Shown piece after piece: positions 27,265-64,000 of a stretch of 64,000 nucleotides of DNA. Under the pieces are notes generated by a model. That model was not told where the DNA came from. It worked only from the letters and a program-made list of their open reading frames with translations, and made no database searches. The DNA is from Luscinia megarhynchos (lineage: Eukaryota; Chordata; Aves; Passeriformes; Turdidae). Location: the NCBI GenBank assembly GCA_034336665.1, contig CM067590.1, positions 3,815,748-3,879,747 of the forward strand, read 5' to 3'. The translations under genes and the position numbers were made by a program. The stretch's first letter is position 1, and each line of letters starts with the position of its first letter.

Positions 27265-30200
27265 CTACGGCACCGACTTCTGCGGCGAGGCATCCCATCC
27301 TTCCCCATCCCTGATGATGATGGGTTTGTCGGAGATGAGCAGGGCAATGGGGATCAGCGGCTGGTGCAGCCCTTGCCTTCCCTCCTCCTCCTCCTCCTGC
27401 TCCTCCTCCTCTGCGGGTGGGTGCCCGCTGCAGCTGCTGCTGCCGGAGGATGGAGATCCCAGCGGGCTCAGCATGTCCTGCCTGCGGTAGGCGAAGGGCA
27501 GCTCGTCCGCACAGCCCGGCGGGGTCACCGCCACTGCCGCCGGCGGTTCCAGCGCGGGGCCGCCCTGTGCCACGTCGGGCAGTGGCACCGCGGTCTGAGA
27601 GCCCGTGTCTGTCATCTCCTCGCTGGGGTTCGGCTCCGTCAGCAGCAGCTCGGCTGGGTGGAACCTCTCCGAGGGTTCCAGGAGGCCTCTGCGGGGCTGG
27701 CCCTAAGGGTTGGGTGGATTTGGGGTGGGATATTCCGTGCCAGGGCTGTGCATGGGCTTTTGGGGCTGTGGGATCTTCCCCCTCCTGCACCTTACACCTC
27801 ACCTGGCTCATCTCGTCGGCCGAGAACTGGATGGCTTTGGTGCCCACGGGCTTGGGAAGGGGTGGGAAAAGGAGGCGGCCGAGCCTGGGGAGGGAGTGTT
27901 TGGTGAGGGGGTGGGTAATGGTGGGGGTGGCCTGAGCGGCTCTGGGGACGAGGGTGCTCCGTCACCTCTTTTTGGTCAGGTGGTAGATGGCAGCTGCGGC
28001 GGGGAGACCAAGCGAGATGCTCAGGTACTTCAGATTGCCTGTCCACACTGCTCCCTGGGGACCTGGGGATAGGCATGGCTGGGTGGTGACATCCCTGCCC
28101 CCAACAGGGACACAGGAGACGTTTTGTGGTGAGGGCGAGCACCCAGCGGAGGGAACACCCCATGGGGAGTGGGGAGAGCACGAGGTCTCAGCCATTACCC
28201 AGCGCCTTGGTCTGGAAGTGCCACCAAGCTCTGCAGATCCCCTCGTTGTCCTCTGTCACCTCCCACACACCCACCCTGTAGGCTGTGCCAGGCTGGAGGT
28301 TTTGGAGGGTGTAGTTCGATGCCGTGGCATTCACTTCACTGTCTGGGCAAACAAAACCGAATGTGGGGCAGTCTGGCGGCTGCCTGGGGGCAGTACCCGC
28401 CTCCTGCCCCACGGGGATGGGGGGTCCCACTCACAGGTCTCGTTGTCCCCCTGGCCGAGTGGCAGATGAGGTACTTGGCCAGCGCGCCGGGACAGGCGGC
28501 ACGCGGGGACGGTGTCCACTGCAGGACAGCTGTGACATCGCCGCTGCTGATGTTGATGGGCACGAACAGCGAATCTGCGTGCAAAAACGCGGAGGATTAT
28601 TTCAGGAGAGCCCCTGTGAGTGAGGGCAGGCGCGGATGCCCCGCGCTCGCACACGCACCGTTGCTGCGGTAGCGGTGCCACACGGCGAAGGTGGCCCAGC
28701 CGCGCTCCTCGTCCCGGCCGTGCACGGCCAGGCGGTGACAGCCCGGCGCTTCCAGCGCTCCTGCGGAGGAATTGGGGCGCTGTTTACACCCTCTGCCGCC
28801 GGCTGGGGGGACAGCGGGGGGCTTGGGGGGCTCCCTTGCCTCTCTGCACGTGGCTGCTGTTGGCAGGGAATTCCTGCTGGATGCAGACTCCCTGTTTCGG
28901 AGGCCCTGGCAGCGTCTGCTGCTCGAAGCAGAAAGCATCGCCAGGGACCGGCGCTTCCCACTGCGCAGTCACGGCGCCTCCGTCCACTCTGATCTCTTTG
29001 AAGCTGAGATCTGGGATAAAACAGGGGATAATCGGGGTAGATAGAAGAAATAACGCCCTGAGGGCTGCCAGGGGAGCTCAGCATTTCTAGAGGGGCGGGT
29101 ACCCGCTCGCTGCTCTGCCGGCACACGGAGCTGCTGAGCCGGCCCCGGCCCCGCGGCGTTGACCGCGGTCAGCAGGATTTCGTATTCCGCCCCGGAGAGG
29201 GTGAGGTTGTGCTCTGTCTCCTCCCAGCCCAGCTCCACAGAGTCCTCCTCATCTGACTCTGCACAGCCGCACGCCAACATGTGGACGTCCAGCTTGTAGG
29301 TGACATTCCTCTGCTCCTTGAGGACTGGCTGGGGAGGAAAAGGGGGTGGCTCAGGGGGTGAAATTGTGGGGGACATGCAGCAGCGCCCCCAGGGATGCCA
29401 CTGTACCTGCCAGCTCAACATCAGCACCCGCTGCCCATCTCTCCCCAGTTTGCCCAGTTGATGGCTCAGCACTGGTCTCCATAGGATTTCTGCAGGAGGA
29501 ACAAGCCTGACTGAGCCATCAACATTTTTGGGAGCTGTTGGGACCTCACCAGGCTCCTCTCCTCTTCCTCACCCTCGGGAACAGAGATGTTGCTGCTCCA
29601 GTCACTCCAGTAGCTGCTCCAGTGGGGAGACTTGCGCCGGAGCTGGACCAGGAAGGTGCCATTGAGCCCCAGGGCACAGGTCACTAGAGAGGGGTGGCAG
29701 GGTCAGCTGGGGGTGACCCCTCCTTTCCCCAGCTTTTGGCCATCACAGGCTGCTGGCTGAGGAGCACCCCCGGGAGATGCTTGTCCCAACAGCCCCACAG
29801 GACAAACCAACCTGAGACATCTCCACCTGTCACCATCACAGTCTCACATGTCACCTGCAGAGAGAACCAGGCATGGAGACACCCACCCAGTAAAACCAGT
29901 GCTTTACTGGGACATCAATGCTGCCCTGTGATCCCCTAACATCCCCAGGGCTGGGAGAGCCAAACAGTGCAGGGGACACGGTGGCCAGGGGTCTCCTCAA
30001 TTCTGGGACCCTCGTGGCAGCAACTGAGAGGAATGAGGGGTCCCCAGCTGTGAGAGCTTCACTGGGGACAAGCATCCGGATTTGATCTGTTGTCGTCATT
30101 AGTATAATCTGGGGTTTTGTCTGTGTAATCCCTGAGAATCCTGTTATGGGCAGCAGCAGGATCCCACGGCCAGAGGACAAGGCAGAGCCGATAACGCAGA

Positions 30201-31699
30201 GAAGCAGATGGGACACAGCTGGGTTTGGGGGGGACAGTGACATCACTGAGTCCCCACATTCCCTGGGCTGCTGTGGTGCTCCTGACTGGCCTGTCAGTCA
30301 CTGCCAGCTCCAGCAAACAGAGTTTTTACCCGTGTGCAGTTTTCACCTGTGTGCAATTTTTACCTGTGTGCAGTTTTTACCTGTGTCCAATTTTTACCTG
30401 TGTGCAGTTTTTACCTGTGTGCAGTTTTCACCTGTGTCCAATTTTTACCTGTGTGCAGTTTTTACCTGTGTGCAATTTTCACCTGTGTCCAAGTTTTTAC
30501 CTGTGTGCAGTTTTTACCTGTGTGCAGTTTTCACCTGTGTCCAATTTTTACCTGTGTGCAGTTTTTACCTGTGTGCAGTTTTCACCTGTGTCCAGTTTTC
30601 ACCTGTGTGCAGTTTTTACCTGTGTCCAGTTTTTACCTGTGTGCAGTTTTCCCCTGTGTCCAGTTTTCACCTGTGTGCAGTTTTTACCTGTGTCCAGCTG
30701 CTGTCTCCCACCCTCCAGAAGCGAGCCTCATGCTGTGGCAGCTGCTCCAGACCATGGCACTGTAGCTTTGGCACCTGCACTCTCAGCTGGCCACCAGTCT
30801 TGGAGAAGGGCATCTCACTAGGAGGTGGATCCAGTTTGACTGGAAAGATGAGGCGTTTTTGGGTGGTCTGGCAGTTTTTAGTGCCGGTGCTGGCTGCCAG
30901 CCTGGTCCCTGGGGCACTCACCAGCCTTGTCGAGGTAAAGGGTGTGGTTGGGGGTGCTGTGGACCTGGTCCCCCCAGCGTGCCTCCACCCAGGCCGTGGT
31001 GTTCTCCAAGATGAACACTTTGCCATGCAGGGGGCTGTAGTTGGTCACCGTGCCCACCTCGAACCGGAGGCACGGGCTGCGCTTCTCAGAGCTGGGGAGG
31101 GAGCGGCTGCAGGGTGAGATCCGGGCACATCCCGTGGGCTCCCCCTCCCCGCGGCACTGCCCAACTCACCAGAAGTTCAGGACGTAGGAGGTGTTGCCGG
31201 CGGGGCCGAGGGGCGGCCAGGAGCAGTGGAAAAGCTTGGGGGTGCTGCATTTCTTCCAGCAGGAGACGTCGTGTGCTGCCACGGCGCCTGCGGGACAGGG
31301 CAGTGGCTGGAGGCTCCTGCATCCCAAACTCCATCCCGCGCATGGAGGGAGCAGTGGTGCCATGAGTAGCGCTTGCCATGCTGCTCAAATGGGGAATCAG
31401 GGCAGCTGTGCCGGCGATTCTCACCCCAAGCCCCTCGTGTTCCCCCTCCCTGGTGACGCGGCGCTGGCCGGTGCCACTCGGCGCGGCTCCTGCCCGCTGC
31501 CAGCGGGGATTCACTATTTTTACTCCGTCCCTGTGGTTTTGGGTGAGTATCTCCATCTCTCTCTGGGAGCTCCCCAGGTCTTATCACCCCCGAATCATTC
31601 ATTGAAAGTCTTCTGAAGTTATCTTTCATCTCCCAGCACCGCAGAGCACTTACCGCCCTGCGCCAGCGCCGCCAGCGCCGCCAGCAGCCACCCCAGCAT
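27265..31699 (-). CDS. IL12RB1: Interleukin-12 receptor subunit beta-1 (IL12RB1), fifteen coding exons, one frame break
   Basis: Minus-strand exons: 31699-31654, 31287-31170, 31091-30922, 30839-30688, 29854-29812, 29683-29573, 29489-29407, 29328-29103, 29010-28840, 28760-28659, 28574-28435, 28342-28199, 28062-27966, 27884-27803 and 27702-27265 (stop TAG). The model is about 707 residues, against 662 recalled for human. Features: signal peptide MLGWLLAALAALAQG; extracellular fibronectin-III modules with a WSDWS box at about residues 202-206 (exon 6); TYKLDVHMLACGC matching the human TYRLQLHMLSCPC stretch; a short hydrophobic membrane segment YLSISLGLPAAAAIYHL at about 515-531; and a JAK-binding box 1-like PPLPKP at 542-547. 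It is the shared receptor chain for IL-12 and IL-23, pairing with IL12RB2 or IL23R and recruiting TYK2. Oddities: intron 9 uses a GC donor; exon 11 ends one base out of phase; the exon 4 donor is embedded in a 17-bp array; and the tail has an acidic EEEEQEEEEE run. Confidence 0.9.
28435..28574 (-). CDS. IL12RB1: IL12RB1 exon 11 with apparent single-base deletion
   Basis: The exon starts D-SLFVPINISSGDVTAVLQW and runs through CPGALAKYLICHSA, which fits the last fibronectin-III domain. It then reads ARGTTRP up to a strong donor CCT|GTGAGT with 140 nt (phase 0). The next exon can only be entered in phase 1 (acceptor CCCAG at 28343, then AC AGT GAA GTG). One additional G in the G5 run at 28447-28451 would give ARGDNETYSEV, creating an N-glycosylation sequon and restoring phase. 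As given, the frame hits TGA at once in exon 12. Confidence 0.75.
30325..30702 (-). repeat. 17-bp array made of IL12RB1 exon 4 donor copies
   Basis: On the minus strand the exon 4 end and intron start are CTGGACACAG|GTAAAAACTG (donor 30687). The 17-bp unit GTAAAAACTGCACACAG or GTGAAAACTGGACACAG then repeats about 20 times to 30325. Most copies keep CACAG|GTAAAA or CACAG|GTGAAA, which are plausible 5' splice sites. Confidence 0.92.
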
Positions 31700-32089
31700 G
31701 GGCCAGCCGGGCTGTCCCACAGCGGATCCGGCCTCCGCTGCCCTTCCTGGCTGCCCCCCAATCCCCCGGCACCCCCGGGTGTCCCTCTCGGGCGCGGCGG
31801 CAGCCCCGGTGCTCAGCGCAGCTTCCCGCGCTTGGGGTTTCCTCTTCTGCTGAGAGTGTGCCGTTCCCAGGCAGAGCAGAACCCTAGACGTGAGTGCATG
31901 CCCCACTTTTACCAAAAACAAAAGAGAAAGCAACCAAAATATCCCCGTTTTTTGCCGGCAAGGCTGCCGGGATGAGGCCAGCCCGGCCCCACCGCATGTC
32001 CCGGCCGCGCCACGTGCCCCGGCACAGGAGAAGCGCAAGGTAAGCGAAAAATGAGTCTTGGGGTTTTTGGTGGGTGGTTTCTTTCTTTC

Positions 32090-32122
<33 letters not shown>

Positions 32123-32579
32123 GTATGTTTCTGGTCCTCTGCCCGTAATTGGGTGGATCCCCTGCGGCTGCTCCAAGGTTGGGGTTCTCTGGGATTTTTT
32201 GTTGCGCTGGCGCCCAGAGCCGCTCATTGCCTGCGGCGCGAGAACAAAGGCGCAGTGAGGCAGGAGAGCGCGGTGGCACCAGAGCCGTGTGACGGCGGCG
32301 GAGCCGGGACGCGGAGCCGGGTGGCACCGAGGCCGCGCACAGAGTGCCCTTGTTCCCGCAGAAAGCGGCCCCTTGTGTGGCGCCTGCTCGGGGCCGGAGG
32401 GCGGCGGTGGCGGCAGTGTCCCTGCGCTGGGACAGCGTGGGCACGGCCGGGCTGGGGGCACCGAGGGTTCCCTGGCACCTCCTGACCCTCCCTGCGTGTC
32501 CCCCTGTCCTGCCCGGGGTGGGGGTACACACCAAGCCGTGCCGACTGGACAGTGTGGGCTTTGCTGTGCCCCAACAGAC
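31700..32579. other. IL12RB1 upstream region with poly-T run
   Basis: Holds the presumed IL12RB1 5' UTR/promoter (minus strand) and an uninterrupted run of 27 T at 32091-32117. On the minus strand this is poly-A, possibly a retroposon tail, but no retroposon body is recognisable next to it. The flank at 32215-32480 is GC- and CpG-rich. Confidence 0.4.
32091..32117. repeat. Poly-T homopolymer, 27 nt
   Basis: Uninterrupted T run preceded by CTTTCTTTCT; a simple repeat. Confidence 0.95.
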
Positions 32580-34140
32580 AGCAGGACTGGGCTGGACTGG
32601 GCTGGACTGGGCTGTGCCATGCTGGGCAGTGATGCCCCAGGCCATACACTCTGTCATGCCCACTGTGGCAACCAGGACAGACCTGGGCTGGACCACACCA
32701 AGCTCCCAGCCCCACGCCCTGCTGTGCCAGCCCCAGGCCTTGCCATGCTGGCTGTAGCATGCCAGGCAGACTGTGCCAGTCCCAGGCCATCATGTGTGTG
32801 CCAGAGCAGTTGTGCTGGGCTGTGTCCAGCCAGGAAGGCTGTGCCAGGCCTGGGCTGTCCCGTGCTGTGCTGTGATGGCCTGGGCTGTGCTCTGCCATGC
32901 TGTGCCATGACGCAGCAGTGCCAGGATGTGCTGAGCCAGGCAGGCTGTGCCAGCCTTTGCCAACCCATCATGTGCTATATTGTGCCATGCCATGCTGGAC
33001 TGTGCCATACCAGGCTGTACTGACCCAGGCAGACTGTGCCAAACCCAGAATGTGGCATGCCCTGTCACCCCCACACCCTGCCATGCTGCGCCAGTCCTGT
33101 GCCATATGCCATGCCAGCCCCATGTTGTGCCAGGCCCATGCCATTTCAGCCCCTTGCCGTTTCAGCCTCATGCCTTCCTGTCTGATGTTGTGCTGTGTCA
33201 TTCCAACCCTGGGCCGTGTGGGTATCAATGCCATGCTGTGCCATTCCCAGGCCATGCCAGCCCTATGCTGTGCCATGCCATCCCTGTGCTGTGCCATCCC
33301 CATGCCATGCCAGCCCCACATTGTACCATGCCAGCCCCACGCTGTTTTGTGCCAGTCCCACGCCATGTCAGCTCTGTACTGTGCCAGCCCCATGCCATGC
33401 CATCCTCAGTCTGTGCCAGCCCCATGCTGTGCTGTGCTGTTCTAACACTGTGCCATGTGGGTCCTATGCCATGCTGTGGCAGCCCTGTGCTGTGCCAACC
33501 CCATATCATGTCAGCACCATGTTCTGCCAGCCTCATGCTGTGCCATGCCAGACCTATGCCGTGCCACACCAGCCCTATGCCGTGCCAGACCCATGCCATG
33601 TCATCCCCATGCTGTGCCACGCCACCCCAGCCCCATGCCATGCCATGCCGTGCCAGCCCTGTGCCGTGCCGGCCCCCTGCTGTACCAGCCCCATGCCGTG
33701 CCGTGCCAGCCCCATGCCATGCCAGCCCCGAGCCGTGCCGTGCCAGCCCCTATGCCGTGCCAGCCCCGAGCCGTGCCGTGCCAGCCCCATGCCATGTCAG
33801 CCCCGAGCCGTGCGTGCCAGCCCCCGAGCCGTGCGTGCGTGCCAGCCCCATGCCATGGCCCCGGGCGTGCCGTGCCACGCCAGCCCTATGCCGTGCCAGC
33901 CCCATGCCATGTCAGCCCCGAGCCGTGCCGTGCCAGCCCCGAGCCGTGCCGTGCCGTGCCAGCCCCATGCCGTGCCAGCCCCATGCCGTGCCTGCCCCAT
34001 GCCATGTCAGCCCCGAGCCGTGCCGTGCCACGCCAGCCCTATGCCGTGCCAGCCCCATGCCATGTCAGCCCTATGCCCGTGCCCGTGCCGTGCCAGTCCC
34101 GAGCCGTGCCGTGCCGTGCCGTGCCAGCCCCGGGCTCGGT
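32580..34140. repeat. 1.6-kb degenerate minisatellite between the IL12RB1 and MAST3 promoters
   Basis: Built from short GTGCCAGCCCCATGCC / GTGCCATGCTGTGCC units of roughly 10-20 bp. It is diverged on the left (TGGGCTGGACTGGGC, GTGCCAGGCCTGGG) and increasingly homogeneous and CpG-rich towards MAST3 (GTGCCAGCCCCGAGCC). It generates a spurious 453-codon Cys/Pro/Met-rich frame on the plus strand. It ends about 125 bp before the first MAST3 start codon. Confidence 0.92.
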
Positions 34141-34265
34141 GCTGATGCGCGTCCGGTGACGCGCTGGGGCCGCTGGGCGGCGCCCCGGGCGCACCGGCGG
34201 GGCGGACCGGGCGCACCGGGCGGAGCGGGCGCAGCGGGAGGCGGCGGCGGCGGCGGCGCGGCGGG

Positions 34266-62039
<27,774 letters not shown>

Positions 62040-63555
62040 GCCCCACGCTGGCACCAGGGATGGTTCAGGCTCCCTGTGACATCCCCAGCACCCTGTCCTG
62101 TGCAGCAAATCCATGAGAGAAACGTCCCCGGAGCCACTCTGGACGCTGGCCGGGCTCTTCGCCCCCCTGGAAGGCTTTTTGTACTCCCTGAAAGATGCTC
62201 ATATTTTTATAGAGACGCAGGAGCTTTTCCGGCAGCGGCGTTTCCCCAGCTGGGCCCCAACCTCTGTGTACAGAAAGGACTCGATGCAAATATTCCTTAA
62301 TTAATTTATTACTTTTTATAAGCTAAACGGGCAGTGCAGGACTGTCGCAGGGGCCAACCCAGCTCTGGGAGTCCCAGCCTTTCCCGTGCGTCTCCCAGCT
62401 CCCAGCCCACTGTTTTCTAACCCACTCGCTTTTCCCTACTTTTTAACTTCAATTCTAGCTGGAAACAGCCTGGATCTCCTAAGAACCCCATAATTCTAAT
62501 ATTTAAAATTAAATCAAAACCCCAAATCCACAGCAACATCTCCCCAAATGCTGGTGCTTCAGGCTGGGATGCAGAGGAGGGGGATGTTTTTTGCACATGA
62601 TCATCAGATGATGAGCATACAGAACATTTTATAAGCTTATAGGAGATATAAAAAAGGTTTAATTACTTTAATTTGGAGGTTTTATAGCTACCTGGCTCCA
62701 TTGGCCCTTCCAGGTGGAGAAAACTGAGACATTCCACAGACAGGAATATTAATGGGATTTTTAGGGTCAGTTTTCGCTCTTTCCATTTGTCTCACACAAA
62801 ATCCCATGGTGTTGCTTGGTCAGTGCACAGACATCTACAAAATTTAACTTTTTCTTTTTTTAAAAAAAATCATCCCAACCCAGTGAGCTCCTATACTGCT
62901 TCACTTGTAATTTGGGAATTTCATCCATTTCTTTCCCCCCCCTGTTGCTCTTTATCCAACAAACAACAGCTCAACCCAGCATTTCTCCCCCATTTCTACC
63001 GGTTTCTGGGATATAAACGTTTCCATTTGTTGATGCATGTTCTGGCTTTCCCCCCTCTGCCGTGGTTTGGTGCTGTGGTGATCTGAGCACCGTGATGGTG
63101 ACAGGGGGACATCCCTGGTTTGCCAGCCCCGCTGCCATCAGGCATCACCGTGCCCCCGGTGGATTTTTGGGCTGTGTGTTGGATTCTCTTGTGCACGTGT
63201 GGTTTGTGCCAGGCTCCGTATCCTGCTTCTCCCGTTCAACTGGTGCTGTTAACCCCCTCCAAAAACGAGCAACCAGAGCTGCTCTGTGTTTCCTTTGCTT
63301 CTCCCTCCACTCTCTGTATTAAGGTCTTGGAAAGGCAGCGGGGTTTTGGGGAGACACTGGGCACCCCCTGCCCGCTGGCACAGCGGGATGGGGCAGCTTG
63401 GCTGCGCACTGGTGGTGTGGATAGGGTGGGAAGAGGATTTTTTGAATGGGAAATGTCTTAAAAGCCAAGGAGACTGTGTCTTCCTGCCCAGTGCCCGGCT
63501 CTGTTCGTACTTTCGGGAAGTTTTATGTTGGATTAAAATTGTCCCTTGCGCTGAG
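62040..63555 (+). other. MAST3: MAST3 3' UTR
   Basis: Becomes AT-rich after 62280 (TTAATTAATTTATTACTTTT) with no further coding sequence, and runs to the ATTAAA signal. An upstream AATTAATTTATT cluster could support a shorter 3' end. Confidence 0.65.
63532..63537 (+). terminator. MAST3: MAST3 polyadenylation signal (ATTAAA)
   Basis: ATTAAA, the commonest variant hexamer, about 1.49 kb after the stop, followed within 25 nt by a GT-rich element GTGTGGTGTCCAGTGG. Confidence 0.7.
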
Positions 63556-63559
63556 TGTG

Positions 63560-64000
63560 GTGTCCAGTGGCACTGGAGGGTGCAGGGCAGTGAGTGCCTG
63601 CTCTGTGGGTGATGGCAAGGGGTGAACGGGGTCCCAGCACAGGTGGGACAGGAGGGGAGGTGGCCCTGCAGTGGCACTGGAGTGGCTGGCACCCAGCCTG
63701 GCTCGGGAAGGGTCCTGGCTGTGGGTGCTCTGTGTGGTACCAGTGCCCAGAGCAGTGTCCCACACCACTGGTGCTGCCCCAGTGCCGTGACCTGTGCCCA
63801 GGGTAGTGCCCCATGGTGGTGCCATGCCCCACTCCCAGCTATGGCCCATTCCCAAATCTGTGCCCCATGCTCTGCTCTCGGTGCAGTGCCCTGTGTCCCA
63901 TGCTGTGCCCTGTGTCCATTGCCCGGTGCAGTCCCAGTGCAGTGCCCCATGTCCTGTGCTGTGCCCAGTGCCCATTGCCCGGTGCAGTCCCAGTGCAGTG
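63560..64000. repeat. Downstream GTGCCC-type minisatellite, cut by window end
   Basis: Short GTGCCCCATG / CAGTGCCC units become more regular to the right; CATTGCCCGGTGCAGTCCC recurs 56 bp apart (63918 and 63974). It resembles the array upstream of MAST3. Confidence 0.8.

Overview
This is vertebrate nuclear DNA and almost certainly avian. It has spliced genes with canonical GT-AG introns, several CR1 LINE 3' fragments (the dominant bird retroposon) and very GC-rich, minisatellite-dense introns typical of a microchromosome. ARRDC2, IL12RB1 and MAST3 are neighbours in human 19p13.11, and that block corresponds to chicken chromosome 28. The species cannot be fixed from the sequence.

Layout: (1) 1683-3543, minus strand, PEX11G (peroxisomal membrane protein 11 gamma), four coding exons, complete. 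(2) 7590-17400, plus strand, ARRDC2 (alpha-arrestin), eight coding exons plus an upstream alternative first exon at 7590-7845. (3) 17.4-26.8 kb, no gene recognised: a GC-rich stretch, a CR1 copy and a 55-bp minisatellite of about 15 copies. (4) 27265-31699, minus strand, IL12RB1 (interleukin-12/23 receptor beta-1), fifteen coding exons. (5) 32.6-34.1 kb, a 1.6-kb degenerate minisatellite separating the head-to-head IL12RB1 and MAST3 promoters. (6) 34266-62039 plus a 3' UTR to about 63555, plus strand, MAST3 (microtubule-associated Ser/Thr kinase 3), with three alternative first coding exons that all enter a common exon at 46920 in the same phase. (7) A further GTGCC-type array runs off the right edge.

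The genes do not form a pathway. They are a peroxisome-division factor, an adaptor for NEDD4-type ubiquitin ligases, a cytokine receptor chain and a brain/immune kinase. Exon models were built by hand by matching reading frame and splice phase across every junction. The phases close everywhere except three places where a single base breaks the frame: IL12RB1 exon 11, and MAST3 coding exons 10 and 20 counted in the 34266-start form. In each case changing one base restores both the conserved protein and the splice phase.

The most unusual theme is that minisatellites sit on or right beside 5' splice sites. In PEX11G intron 1 and IL12RB1 intron 4 the repeat unit contains the exon end plus the donor, so the donor is present in tandem about 7 and about 20 times. 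ARRDC2 intron 1 and several MAST3 introns show the same tendency in weaker form.
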